Positions 1-10,943 of a stretch of 64,000 nucleotides of DNA are shown here, one piece after another. This DNA is from Lutjanus erythropterus (lineage: Eukaryota; Chordata; Actinopteri; Lutjaniformes; Lutjanidae), in the NCBI GenBank assembly GCA_020091685.1, contig CM034598.1:14269088-14333087 (forward strand), read 5' to 3'. Position numbers and translations under genes: made by a program. The stretch's first letter is position 1; each line of letters opens with the position of its first letter. The notes under the pieces are model-generated. The model did no database searches and had not been told where the DNA came from. It saw nothing but the letters and a program-made list of their open reading frames with translations.

Positions 1-592
1 GCCTCATTTCTTTTCATTATCATCACTGAATACAGGATCCAAAATCACTTTTTGGCTCATCTGCTAATGAAACTGAAAAAGGTTACCAGCCAAAATATTT
101 TTACTGACCATAAAACATGATGCATTATTTCATTAAAAATCATTTCTTCTAGTTTTTAGTCTGCAAACTCATCTTAAGCATAACTTTAAAAAGACAGTTG
201 TGAATGGATAACATCAGATTTACAACTTCTTCAATAAAAACCACTAACGATAGATTAGTGTGGTGGCAAACACTGCAGTACATACTGTGGTGTGTGTTGA
301 GTGTCATGTTTTAGTGAAGATCTCAGGGCTCCTGCATCCATCAGAAGCCACCTCTTGCTAAACATCGAGTTCCATGACTTTGATATTTTCATCGTCATGT
401 TTTCTTTTTGATGACTTAACATCTGGAATGTGTTGCCACATCTCCAATAACATGTAATGCAGATGTTTCTTACGGCGAGACATGTAGAAAGTGCCACATA
501 GTAGTATGCTGCTTTGATCTGATTTGATTTGCTGACTTAACAACAGGTATGGAGGGAGTGAGAGGTGTAACAGTACAAAAGATTGACAGTTC
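1..592. other. Unassigned AT-rich sequence
   Basis: No exon-like block, inverted repeat or tandem repeat was found. Short open frames on both strands overlap in different phases and have no splice context or recognisable domain. Confidence 0.5.
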
Positions 593-800
593 GGTTTGTA
601 CCTTGGTTTTAAGCTCATGGATTGGTATGCACCTCTGTTTTCGAGTCATGGTTTGGTATGTACCTGTTTTAGACTCATGGATTGGTATGTACCTCTGTTT
701 TAGTGTTACAGTTTGGTATATATCTCAGTTCGGGGGTTATGGTTCAGTATGTATCCTGGCTTTAGGGTCACAGTTCTCTACATTTTCGATATGGCAGGGA
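593..800. repeat. Decayed ~38-bp minisatellite in a DNA-transposon-like repeat
   Basis: About five degenerate tandem units repeat a core of the type TTTGGTATGTACCTCTGTTT followed by a variable linker and TCATGG. Clear units start near 593, 630, 670 and 706, with more decayed units to about 775. The array ends in ACATTTTCGATATGGCAGGG. The unit and its tail resemble a fish repeat with GGTTCGGTACGTACC-type units ending in a GGTACA tail; that match is from memory. The 100-residue open frame across it (549-851) is a by-product of the repeat and not a gene. Confidence 0.6.
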
Positions 801-1507
801 AAAAAACACGTACATTTTTTGGGGTCTTTTTTTTTTAAAGTAAACATTTAACGGTGGCTCATTGTCAATAATTCTTACTGTAAAAATTAAGGCACTCATA
901 AGCAAAAATAAATGAGAAAAAAGTCTTTTATTTTGCTCAAGTGCAGCTTTACACACAAAATTGCACATATGCACACAAACAAACTTTTATTCCCAGACGG
1001 AAATGATTGATGGCAGATGGATAAGCACAGGGAAGCCTGGTGAGATTCATCAATATGGGTTGAGGGTGTGTGTGATGGACAGCTACAGGAGGCCAGCGCT
1101 CAAGATGCTACTTGTGTTGTTCAATATTGGGGAAATCGATGCATATCCAACCCATCGCCCCACACGTACCCACTCATATGTATGCCGGTTGTAAAAATAG
1201 TCCCTTGTTCAGACTTCTATTCACTACTGTTTCCCAATAACATTAAAAAGCCTTTTCATGTATGGCAATTTCTTCTCTTCCTTGATGCCCTCCTCCCTCC
1301 CTCCTCTTCTCCATAACATTCTCTAGTTTTCTTGCTTTTATTTATGCTCCTTTCTTCTTCAGTATTATTTTTCTGAAAAGAAAAATCAATTCACTCCCTT
1401 TCTCAGCCGTGAGAAACAGCTGAGAAAGTAAACACTTACAATAAGTAGAGTGGTATTTTCTGTTCAGATTCCAAGTTTTCTTTTTTTCCCCATCTGCGTT
1501 AGTGAAA
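801..1507. other. Unassigned sequence downstream of the minisatellite
   Basis: A T-run near 826-836 and AT-rich DNA precede ordinary unique sequence. The first ~150 bases may still belong to the transposon carrying the minisatellite, but no matching end was found. Confidence 0.4.
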
Positions 1508-1562
1508 GTGTGTGTGTGTATGTGTGTATGTGTGTGTGTATGTGTGTGTGTATGTGTATGCA
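1508..1562. repeat. Imperfect (GT)n microsatellite
   Basis: TG repeats are broken at intervals by TATG, giving a compound GT/GTAT tract. Several frames are open across it only because of the repeat. Confidence 0.9.
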
Positions 1563-1848
1563 TGTGCTCTTTTTCTAATTATCTACTTTTGTCATGTCAC
1601 CACAAAGAAACCACTGGGTGCTGGAGTGGCTGATATCAGAAGCATATCATCGCCATGGAATGACTGCACTGGCGATAGTGTTAGCAGTGTCTAAATTACT
1701 GCTCTCTGAGGTACTGGCTGCTTTACCATCATTAGCACGGCCATTACATAGATTGGTGAAGGAAGGGTGCTGAGGCTCTGGCAGGAGACCAGCTGAGTGT
1801 TCCTCAGGCTGGCAGGGTCATTCAGGAAGTGTAGTCTGCTTCCGCAAC

Positions 1849-1875
1849 TCACACACACACACACATACACACACT
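1849..1875. repeat. Short (CA)n microsatellite
   Basis: A CA tract with one TA interruption, set in otherwise unique sequence. Confidence 0.9.
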
Positions 1876-1968
1876 CCTCCCACTATTTCTCCGGTGAGAC
1901 CTGGCTGCAGCCTGCAGAAAAGCTGGAGATTAGGTGTGTGTTTGTGTCTGTGCACTCTTACTATCATT

Positions 1969-2153
1969 GTGAGGACCAAATGCCCTCCTGATGATCGTAG
2001 GAGGAAAACATGAAGACATGTTTTTGGCCATAACTTTTACCAAGTTACTTTTGGTTATTTCTGGGGAAGGGGCTAGGTTTAGAGCCATGAGAATTTTAGG
2101 TTGTTGGACTGGAAACTGAAGCTTTGAGTTCGAAATACAATTTTGGTCCTCAC
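1969..2153. mobile_element. Small inverted-repeat element with GTGAGGACC ends
   Basis: The left end reads GTGAGGACCAAAT and the right end TTTTGGTCCTCAC, which are reverse complements over the first dozen bases. The interior contains GGGGCTAGGTTTAGAGCC-type sequence. This layout matches a small dispersed repeat common in fish genomes, as remembered. It is too short to code for a transposase. The inverted termini are visible; calling it a MITE is inference. Confidence 0.6.
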
Positions 2154-2523
2154 AGACATAGAACAAATACAGGCTTGTGTGGGGGAGAGAGGGAGGGGGA
2201 AGGCAGTGAAGGGAGGTCGGAGTTATTAGTCCAAAATCTCGCCTAGGGCGCCAAATGCCAGGCCCGGAGGCAGTGAGCAATCATTCTAGTGAGACTGCTG
2301 CCACTTCTATCAAGTAACTCAACATTTCATAGAGGAAGAGTGACCCACTCTTCCTGTCGTCTCCTGTTACACGACCATACACTCAGTGGTAATGTGAACT
2401 CTGCCTATAACATTACTTAGTTAACGGAGGTAAAGGAAGTGTTAATTGAGGCCGTGTTCCATCCAGTGTAGCAGGGATGACATTTCACTGAAGCTTGGCA
2501 GAGCATGAGTGATGACTTGATGA
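2154..2523. other. Unassigned sequence
   Basis: It contains a purine-rich patch (GGGAGAGAGGGAGGGGGA near 2183) and otherwise unique sequence. No gene or repeat was identified. Confidence 0.4.
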
Positions 2524-3473
2524 TTAAAGGGATAGTTTGGATTATGTGAAATGAAGTTGTTTGAGGTACTTATCCATAGTCAGTGTGTTACAGAAGCTGC
2601 AGTAGATGCCAGTCGGCACTTACCCAGTTTGGGGAAGCTGAGAGGAGTACCAGCATGGAAGCTAAGCAATGTATTACTATGGACAGGGTCAGCAACAAAA
2701 GGTATTTTAGACTTAAAATGTCCACCTAAAAAATCAATATCAGTTTAAGCTGCTACAAGGAACATTCCTATTTTATTGATTTTGGAGGGCCAAAGCAGTA
2801 GTGTTTGCTTTGTAATAACCACAAACTATAATGTCAAAAATAAGTGTACACTATATGTATAATATCTTCATCACTTTACCTTGTTGCCAGACAGACTCTT
2901 CTGGTGGGAAGTGCCCTTATAAAAGCCAAATATTGCTCTCTCCAAACCAACCAAACTCCATAGGCAAAATCAGTAATTTTACCTCGCAGAACACAGGAGC
3001 TGCTAGTCTACACCTGCCTTGATTGGTTAGTTTGTTTGTGTTATTGTATGACTTAGGGGAATTCGAACTGTCCTTTTAAAACACCAAAGTCACTCAATAA
3101 CACGACCAAACTAGGCAGTTGTAGGCCAGAAACTCCTTTGTTCTGCAAGGTAAAATGACTGATTTTGCCTATGGAGTTTGGTTGGTTTGGAAAATACATT
3201 ATTTTGCTTATACAATGGCAGTTTCCTATCAGAAAAGGCTTTCTGGCAGCAAAGTGAAGTTATGAAAATACTCTAACTATAGCATATAGTGATAATGATT
3301 TTTTTTTAGGTGGACATTTTTGTGTCTAACTATGACCCTTTGTTGTTGACCCTGTCCACAGCAGTACATTGCTTAGCCTCTGCACTATGACCACCATCTA
3401 CTGTAGGTAACACTGACTGCTGATAAGTGCCTCATGCAACCCCACACCTAACAAAAACAAACTATCCCTTTAA
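2524..3473. mobile_element. Foldback (palindromic) TTAA-flanked element, copy 1
   Basis: The element starts TTAAAGGGATAGTTTGG and ends AACAAACTATCCCTTTAA, so both ends carry TTAA and are mirror images. The inverted symmetry is not confined to the ends. Internal blocks pair across a centre near 3070: CCAAACCAACCAAACTCC on the left with GGAGTTTGGTTGGTTTGG on the right, and TAGTTTGTTTGTGTTATT with AATAACACGACCAAACTA. No transposase frame is present, so it is non-autonomous. Its TTAA target preference fits piggyBac-like or similar superfamilies, which is inference. The left arm is about 100 bases longer than expected because of a nested insertion at 2748-2842. Related copies lie at 16848-17632 and 33995-35212. 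Confidence 0.85.
2748..2842. repeat. Fragment of another repeat nested in foldback copy 1
   Basis: This segment has no partner in the opposite arm of the palindrome. It starts AAGCTGCTACAAGG and includes TATTTTATTGATTTTGGAGG, matching the pattern at 20507-20550 (AAGCTGCTATAATG, then TTTTGTAGATTTTGGAGTCC). It is best read as a small insertion, after copy 1 landed, of a separate dispersed repeat. Its boundaries are approximate. Confidence 0.5.
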
Positions 3474-4098
3474 GCACATGCATTTGTGTAGACAAGAAAC
3501 AAGAAGAAAGATGAAATAAGGCATTGCTCTGTATTTACTCAGTTAAAGGGGGGATATGGGAGTGAGCCAGCATGAATCCAAGCAAAGCTACATCAAGAGC
3601 AGGCGCTGGAGTGGAGAGGGTTCACCTTGCCAATAACATGACATTTTCCACCAGCAATAATTCAGGCTTAATTCGGCTCAGAAGAGCATCTGGTGCAAAT
3701 TGGACATAGTTGCTCTTTAGCATCGTTCTATGACTGATAGGCCCTCTATTTATACCTCTCTCCATTGTGGTAATGGTGTCGAGTGTGTTGACACGATGGA
3801 CTGTTATTTACATTACATTAACAATGTGTGGACTTCCTTTAAATGTACACGATGAGAATTTCCAGGGAAGGAGACTTTGAGTGTGTATTTTTGCACACAT
3901 GTATACATGATCATGCACCTGACTTTGTTGGTGTCCATACGTGTGTGAGCATCTGCGTATGCGTGCATGTGGTACCTGGGTGTGTGTGTCGTCGGGGGCC
4001 ACTGAGGAGGAGCATGTTAACCAGAGGAGCAGCCGGTCCACCAGATGTTCCTATTCCCACTAGGCTTGTCACAAGTGGACCTTTACTTCTCTCCCTGC

Positions 4099-4101
<3 letters not shown>
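3474..4101. other. Unassigned sequence
   Basis: Unique sequence with a loose GTGTG-rich patch at 3940-3990. Open frames across 3808-4160 on both strands come from this patch and the adjoining CA tract, not from a gene. Confidence 0.4.

Positions 4102-4134
<33 letters not shown>
4102..4134. repeat. (CA)n microsatellite
   Basis: An uninterrupted CA tract of about 16 units. Confidence 0.95.
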
Positions 4135-4136
<2 letters not shown>

Positions 4137-5616
4137 ATTTCTTCAGCAGACTATACATAGTACATGCCCAACAACACAGAGGGGAAAGCCACTTTGCTGT
4201 TGCCATTGTAGATTTGCATACAATGAGGGTCTTGTTCAAAGGGTGCTACAGTGAAGAACATGTAAACCCACCTGGCCTGAATGATAAGCCTTTTTTTCTT
4301 TTTGCCAGCAGTGTTTTAGATGGGGTCCTTAGCAAAACTAAAGCATTTCTTCACAGCGCTCAAGTACGCATTGTAAATTTGTTTGATTGAGAATTCTCAA
4401 AGTCAAAAGCATTTTTCATATGCTCACAATATTTGAGGAATGCAGTGTGTTCTCAGTGAGAAACTTCCTCTTACGAAGCCAGTCTAGGTGTCATTTCCCA
4501 GTGCCACAGGTTTGTTTGCTCCCATGTGTTTGGTGTGGTGGACTCATTCTCATCTTCATATACTATGGTTGGATGCCTTTCATGGTGCCATGATCCTAGG
4601 TAGAGGATGTGGCCATTTGGAAATGTCATGAGAAAGGTCGAGACCATCATTGCGGCTCAGTTCAACAGGCTGATTTATGAGACTCTGGCAAATGAAATAT
4701 AGTAAGGGTCTAGTGGAACAAGCAGGCCCCTATAGGCACCCCAAAGGTCACCTAACTTAATTTCAATTAGGCCTAGGGATGGCCAGGAAAATATGTCGCT
4801 GGTGCAAAGAGTGCTGAGGAAATGGATTTACTTGTAATGACATTGTGTTTATGGGGATTAAGATAAGGCTAATCAGTTGAAGAAGGTGGATGTGTTAGCA
4901 CAGTATTGATTGAAGAGTTTGGGAAAGTGATGCCAAATAAAATAATCATTGTACTGAATTCCACACAGCAGCATAAGTGACGCATATTGTTTATTATTTA
5001 CGGTGGGAGAAAAATGCAAGACTCAGTGCTTCCTCCACTCCCTATCAATCACACTGAATTGTGCCAGCACTGAATCCCATCAATTACTGCTTTCTGTTTG
5101 ACACATGCAACGCCAATTCTGATTAGCCAACAATTTCCCTGGAAATAGCGGCATTGTAAAGAACAAACAGCTTGACATTTTAAATATTTAAGTCAAACTT
5201 TACCACCAAACCCAACTCCCTTCAGCCCACATCCCTCATCACTACATATGTGTCAAAAGCACCCCACACAAAACGCTTTAAATGAGTCACAAATTGCCAG
5301 CAAATGATTTCCTGCTCAGGGAGAATAACAGGGTCCCCACTCTGCCTTTGATTCAGGCGCTTTTTTCAACCCCTCTTTGTTTACCCATGCTGTCTAGCTG
5401 CCGCTCTTCTGGAATCCCTATTGATATCTGTCTGACAGGGGGGCTAAGTAGCTCAGAGGGGGTAGTGCGGTGTGCAGTTTGTGGTTGCACACAGCATAAA
5501 CATGTTACAACGTATGGCATTTTATTTATATCTTAATGGGAGTTTTTTTGTCTTGTGTGCAGCACCACGTTTTGTCTGAATCAGCGTTGTGTCTTCATAT
5601 GCCAGCGAGTTACCAG
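4135..5616. other. Mostly unassigned; possible conserved non-coding patch at 4960-5180
   Basis: No coding exon is supported. The part around 4960-5180 has little simple repeat and carries homeodomain-type AT motifs spaced in mixed sequence (CATCAATTACTGC, CTGATTAGCCAACAATTT, TCAATCACACTGAATT). In vertebrate gene deserts such texture often marks a conserved non-coding element. This is an impression, and only cross-species alignment could confirm it. Confidence 0.3.
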
Positions 5617-5642
5617 GTGTGTGTGTGTGTGTGTGTGTGTGT
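5617..5642. repeat. (GT)n microsatellite
   Basis: An uninterrupted GT tract of 13 units, followed by looser GT-rich sequence to about 5710. Confidence 0.95.
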
Positions 5643-5852
5643 GAGGATCTGTCTGTCTGGGTTTGGGGCACGTCTGTTTGTGCGTAGGTATGTGTTTGTG
5701 TGTCTTGTGAGGGTGATGTGGCATGGAGGTCACTTCTGTCAGATCCAACATCCAGGCCCATGCTGTGATGTGAAGGGCACTGTCAAGAGACAACCACGAG
5801 GCAGCACAGGTACAGCTGCCCTCAGTGCTCTTTTTCCTCTGTGGCACATATG

Positions 5853-5856
<4 letters not shown>

Positions 5857-5904
<48 letters not shown>
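5857..5904. repeat. (CA)n microsatellite
   Basis: A perfect CA tract of about 24 units. Long open frames on both strands at 5536-6113 run through it and are artefacts. Confidence 0.95.
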
Positions 5905-5906
<2 letters not shown>

Positions 5907-6969
5907 CTGGGACACACAGATAAACACACTCATGCTTCCTGTAAACTGACACACGGTGGTGGGAAAGCCCCCCAGGGTGAAAGCCCCAGGATCGTGCAGT
6001 CTCTTCAAAACAAACTCTACCGCCTACTTGTTGACTGTCTGTTGTGTGGTGAGTGTCTATGTGACACTTCATGTAATGGGGAAGATGCGAGCTCTGACAT
6101 TTTTGTGGCTTAACTTGAAGGATAGCAGCTCATACAGATCATATTTAGATCCATATACAGAACTTTTTAAGAGTAAAGGTTAAAAAAAACAACAACCTGT
6201 GGGTGGATGAAATATAACTGCAAAGATCCACTGAATGTATACTGCGAGTTCGAACAGATGACCTCTTAAGAATCCAGTTGTGTTTGTAAGACTTGAAAAG
6301 CTGCCAAAAAAAGATGCTGTATATGTATGGAAAAAAGGCGGACAATAAAAGTAGTTCTTCAGCCTGTATGTGAGTGGAATAACAAAATATAAGGTCTATA
6401 AGACTTTCTCACACATAGATTAAAGGGCGATGAATGTTACTGGTTGAATGACAATTGTGTTTCTTTTTGCCAACCTTGAGAAATAGGGAGGATTTTAAAA
6501 CCAAAGCAGGGGGTCTGGGGGTCCTTCCTGCTAAAATGTTGAGTTATAGAAACTTTGTTTCCTGCTTTCATACAGTGCAACAGCTTTTTATGTCAAACGT
6601 ATTTCATTTTACTTTTACTTCTCAGGAAAGAATACAGAATAATCTCTCTGGCATAAACTAATATTCATCAGTTCAGTGAATTATTCACTCAGTGCCGCCG
6701 CTACATGCAGGCTCACAATGCAAAGGGCACAAAGTGTTGCAGGAGGCACCAAAAAAGCCTAATTATGGACATGGGAAGTTTTATAAAAACCATCAACTGA
6801 AGACTTGAATATGGTGTCAATGTGACATAAAAACTTTATTTAATCATGAGGCCTAATGATTCTTTGCAATTCTGCTGTTTATCTGTGGAGTGTATGAACT
6901 ACAGTGTAGACTGGAGTCTCTGTTAAAAGTGAGAAACAGACTGATAGATCCACGTTACACATTTATCTC
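5905..6969. other. Unassigned AT-rich sequence
   Basis: No inverted repeat, tandem repeat or exon-like block was found. Short frames lack splice context and recognisable motifs. Confidence 0.4.
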
Positions 6970-7130
6970 CTCAATGAAACATCTGTAAGCCCATTTCTGC
7001 CAGTGGGATGAACCCTAAGATATTATAATAATAAACTTTCTGAAAATAATGTGTTAGTAGTACAAAATAACAATTTAGTATCTCAAAATAATGAGAAACC
7101 TTCCCAAAGTAATGACTTACATACAAAGCA
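6970..7130. repeat. Dispersed repeat with iterated AAAATAATGA motifs
   Basis: Near-palindromic short units recur: TGAAAATAATG, CAAAATAACAATTTAGTA, CTCAAAATAATGAGAAAC and CAAAGTAATGACTTAC. The nearby AAGCCCATTTCTGCCA fits a fish repeat remembered as having GGAAGCCCATTTCCGCCA beside arrays of CAAAATAATGACTTA units. Boundaries are approximate. The minus-strand frame at 6971-7180, with recurring HYF residues, is a translation of this repeat. Confidence 0.5.
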
Positions 7131-8037
7131 GTTACATTTAGGGGACCCAAATGACCAGCAGCGGACATGCGGCCATTCACTCAAAATTGACCCGATTGAA
7201 ATCGTTTACAAAATGCATGCAACTTTCCTGTAGAACTTTCTGTAAGAAATGGGAATTCTTCTACCCAAGATGCCTGAAATTTGCATATTTCTTTCTTTTA
7301 CTACTCTCCATTTTTTCTCCATCTCTGAGGTTGATAAGACAGGAGCATGGGTCTATTAATGAGAACTGGATACAGCGGGCACAAGCAGTTCCCTTCCGTG
7401 TCACGTGCATGCCAATAAAAGACATTTCGTATAGCTATATTGTTATCTGGGTGACAACAGTACAGCTACACCAAGTACAGTCAGAGGGTTTATACATGCT
7501 GTGCAGTGCCAGAAAAGGCTGTGATAAGGAAAATGAAAAAAAGTGCTCTTTTTTTTTTTTTTTTACATAAATAAGAATTGTGACCCCCAGAACTTAACTG
7601 GGAGTGTTGTCCCAGGAAAATCTGGATGGTTGGCAAGTATGTTATAGTTTGTAGATAGTATTGGAATCCAAACACTGAAAAGTACAGATACACAAAATGA
7701 ACTCACAATTTTCTCATATCAGTGCACAGAGTTCATTTACTGAGTTTGATCTGGCCACATATCCTTAATTAAAAAAAACAAAGTAATTCTGTGTCATGAA
7801 TATCTCCTGCAGTAAATTATACAGTCAGAGTTCAACCAGCTTGTCAAAGTGTGTGAGAAGAAAGCATTAGCAAAGTCATGAAGAGATCAATTCAGTGGAA
7901 CGGATGAGGAAGAGTGATCAGCAAAAGCAGCCAGCAGCCCAGCAGAATATGCAATGCATGCTTGTTTCCTTGTAGATGTGCTGGTGTTACACCTGGACCC
8001 AGAAATGCAGCTAGTAAAGGGTTAAAGGTAGAGGAAT

Positions 8038-8040
<3 letters not shown>
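7131..8040. other. Unassigned sequence with a poly-T run
   Basis: Unique sequence containing a T-run at about 7549-7564. No gene-like feature is supported. Confidence 0.4.

Positions 8041-8133
<93 letters not shown>
8041..8133. repeat. Long (TG)n microsatellite
   Basis: The longest dinucleotide tract here, about 93 bases, with a single C interruption at 8104. All three plus-strand frames stay open across it. Confidence 0.97.
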
Positions 8134-8606
8134 CTTTCTGCCTGCTGTGGTGCGTGTCTACAAATCTATCTCTCTCTCCACGTCTCCGTCAGTGTCTGTC
8201 TGTGGCTGTTCTCAGGCTGTACCCCTCCAGTGTACACTATGTCCACACTGCGGGAGAGCAGCTCTGAAACTTTAATGCTAATTGATCCCAGTGAAGAAGT
8301 GTGGACACAGGTGTGTTGCCGCAGGCCCTGGCTCTGACATGGATGCCAAGGGATTCTGGGTAACCGAGGGGCTTATAGGGCCAGAGCAGAAAGTGCCACT
8401 AACCGGGGCACAAGTGACCCAGTTCTTTTCTAATCAGCACAGGTTTGATGTGGACAGTGTGTGTGTGCTGTATGCGTGCGTGTGCACGCACACATCAGTC
8501 AGAGGCAAGTGTATAATGGCCTTTTCAGCCAAATAGTACCAGAAAGTAAAGGGCCCTCGGAACTAAAAACTAAAAGAGCTGCATTTCTAACCATAGTGCC
8601 TGGAAC
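8134..8606. other. Unassigned sequence
   Basis: Unique sequence next to the TG tract. A segment near 8535-8565 (AGTACCAGAAAGTAAAGG, then CTCGGAACT) may be one end of an old repeat whose other parts lie near 9080-9420, with the 8607 element inserted between them. The resemblance is weak. Confidence 0.25.
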
Positions 8607-8790
8607 TTAGGGCTACACAATTAATCGAAATATTATCGAAACCACAATATGGTCAAGTGCAATATCCAAACCACAGGAGCTATAATTAATCACAGAATAT
8701 AAATTGTGTTGAAACATACCATTATAAATGAAACAGCATGGTGTTAAATAGATGCCTTGACCTACAAATCATATTGTACATATATATATA
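8607..8790. mobile_element. hAT-like remnant, TAGGGCTACACAATTAATCG end
   Basis: The left end TAGGGCTACACAATTAATCG is followed by AAATATTATCGAAACCACAATATGG. This is characteristic of the abundant fish GGGCTG-CACAATTAATCG class of non-autonomous hAT elements, as remembered. The sequence decays to AT-rich DNA with a TATATATATATA run near 8779, and no clear right end was found. Related remnants lie at 12319-12999 (inverted sense) and 29488-29770. Confidence 0.5.
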
Positions 8791-10136
8791 ACAATGTTAT
8801 AACAAAGTCCTCCTGGAATATTCAGTACCAGGAAAAAGGCTGTGCTGTTTTTACACACCAGTCTTGTGCACAACTACATAACAACAAGGATACCATATAA
8901 AGCATCATAAAAGCATCATTGTTATAAATGCATAAAGGCCTTAACTTCACCATTGCTTCATCTGTTGTACGTTTTTTTTATGTAGCTACATGTTGATTTG
9001 TCAAAGCACAGTGAACAGAAAATAAACTGGTTTAAAAATGGTGGCTGAAATAAAATGCTACATCTTAAATATTAAGTGCTGCAAGCCCCACCCTGAAAGT
9101 TCCTACATTTTTGGAAAGTAATACCCACCATGCAGGGACTCTTTGGAAGGTAAAATAATGCCCCCAGATCTTATTTTAGACCCTGGTCCCTGCAGTGGAA
9201 ACAAGTTTCTCCAATGGGAAAATTCCTCAATTCATTGCATTCATGTCCACGTTTAAATTTATCCTAAGAACACTAAAGATTAGGCATATTAGACCAGTAG
9301 AATCAAAAGCAAACCACTTTGTCCAACACATTATTTTGAAAATGTCGAGACAACAACAGGAACCATAACAAGATGGTTCCTCCAGCTGAAATGCAAGTTA
9401 AATTCCCAAGTTCCTGGAAAATTTAAGGCAAAAGACAAGATATGAGGCACTGACAATTTAATGTGCCTGTGTGTGTGTGTGTGCACGAGTCGGATCCATG
9501 TACTATATGTGTGTTAGTTTTTCAACAAGTATGATAATCATGAGCCTTTGAGCCGCGGGAAAACCCACATCTAAATCAGACTCAAGCTGCTGTGTAACTC
9601 CCAGATTTTTGCTCTAAGTTTGCAGTCTTGATTGTGTGGGTGTGGGTGGGCGGTTGCATGTGTCTGTGAGTGTGTGCATTGGTCTGGATGGAAAAGAGAC
9701 TAAGCACTGCCAAGACGCAGGTGCGCGGATTAGGTGTGATCCCTTCTCATATTCTCAGTAGTATATCTTATTTGATGGCTTTTCTGCCATGTAAATCTTA
9801 TCAAAAACTAGCTAACAATAGCACCACGTTGACAGACGCCCAAGCATCTGGCGAGCCACCGCTCTGAATGTTCAGACTGCTGTGAACAACCTGTCTCCAG
9901 AAAGAGAGAAAATAACTGGGAAGGAAACTCAAGGAGTTTGTGTGTGCGTGAAAGTGTTTGTGTTTTTTTGTGTGTGTGTGTGCGTGAAAGAGATGAAAGA
10001 AAGAAAGAGGAGGGGAGGACAGTGCATGTTGATAGCCTCATAAATCATGAAACAGATAGTGCTGTATCTTAACCAGTGTTGAGCCAGGTGATGGCATGAT
10101 GATGATCTGAATGCGTCTCTGCTTCTCCTGTTTCAG
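8791..10136. other. Unassigned sequence, possible old repeat at 9080-9420
   Basis: The stretch from GAAAGTTCCTACATTTTTGG (9097) to CCCAAGTTCCTGGAAAA (about 9420) has repeat-like texture with GTTCC near both ends, but no clean inverted pairing was found. GT-rich patches occur near 9468-9482 and 9966-9983. No gene is supported. Confidence 0.3.
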
Positions 10137-10257
10137 CTCCCTCCACTGCTCCCTCACTCCGCTCAAAGATAAAGAAAGATATGAGGAAGGAGAGAAGGAG
10201 AGAAATAACTTTGGCCGGTACAGGGCCCCATTAAATTGTGATGAGTGGCCTCAGTGA
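10137..10257 (+). CDS. Weak candidate terminal exon, unrecognised product
   Basis: A good acceptor-like sequence (CTGCTTCTCCTGTTTCAG) ends at 10136. After one leading base, a frame of 39 codons runs to TGA at 10255-10257. It begins SLHCSLTPLKDKERYEEGEK and ends in CDEWPQ. The middle is purine-rich (GAGGAAGGAGAGAAGGAG), which alone favours an open, charged frame, so chance is a real explanation. I do not recognise the peptide. It could equally be non-coding conserved sequence, since GGCCCCATTAAATTGTGATG near 10225 has that texture. Confidence 0.2.
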
Positions 10258-10943
10258 GGGGTTCTGTGTACAGCACTTTATTCAGGAACGATCACTTATT
10301 TATGGGTGTTGGAATTGTGTTGTTTGCTTGTTTTATTGAAAACCTTGTGGGTAAAGTGGCGGCGGGCCGCCTGGCATGTGAGCGCCTCATCTCTAGAGGG
10401 CATCCCTGCAGAAAAATCTTCCTCCTTGATGAATAAGTGAAGGGGACAGATACATTTTTCATTCACACAGAATCCATTGTCACTTGAGATGTCTGGTCGG
10501 TGGGTATGTGTAGTCAACCTGCAGGCAGTTAAAAAAAAGAACACAGCCTCTCTTAGACACTAGCGCACATGCACAAACACAGAACGTATATTCACAAAAT
10601 CACACATGCATGCAGGAACACAATCCACATGCTCCGCTGAAGTTGTGGACACCATGGAGTTCTGACTGACAGTGACTGTCAGATGTTGTTAAGAAAGATG
10701 GATTAATTAGTGTTTACTCTGCCACATGACTGCAAGTGAGGTTATCAGTCAAAGCACAGACTCATCTATAAACTGTTTAGAAAGGTGAATGAATTGCTGT
10801 CTTGTTTCATCTTTTGCAGGCTAAAATTAATTTTCTGTGTGAAGAACAATAAACAAAAACCGAGGACTGTTTCTGTAAATAATGGTGAATTCCAAAAGAA
10901 CTTTCCAGTAACTGATTTAAAAGTTACATTAAGTTACATTTCT
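10258..10943. other. Unassigned sequence
   Basis: Nothing beyond unique sequence, with scattered CA-rich patches near 10570-10620. Confidence 0.4.

Noticed and set aside
5438..5500. Box-A-like word GTAGCTCAGAGGGGGTAG suggesting a tRNA-derived SINE
   Set aside because: No box B (GGTTCGANNCC) follows at the right distance and there is no SINE tail.
5581..6113. Overlapping open frames of 80-163 codons on both strands
   Set aside because: They run through the GT and CA microsatellites at 5617 and 5857; the residues are His/Thr or Cys/Val repeats and no splice-bounded block is present.
8036..8337. Three nested plus-strand frames
   Set aside because: All are translations of the (TG)n tract, which has no stop in any frame.
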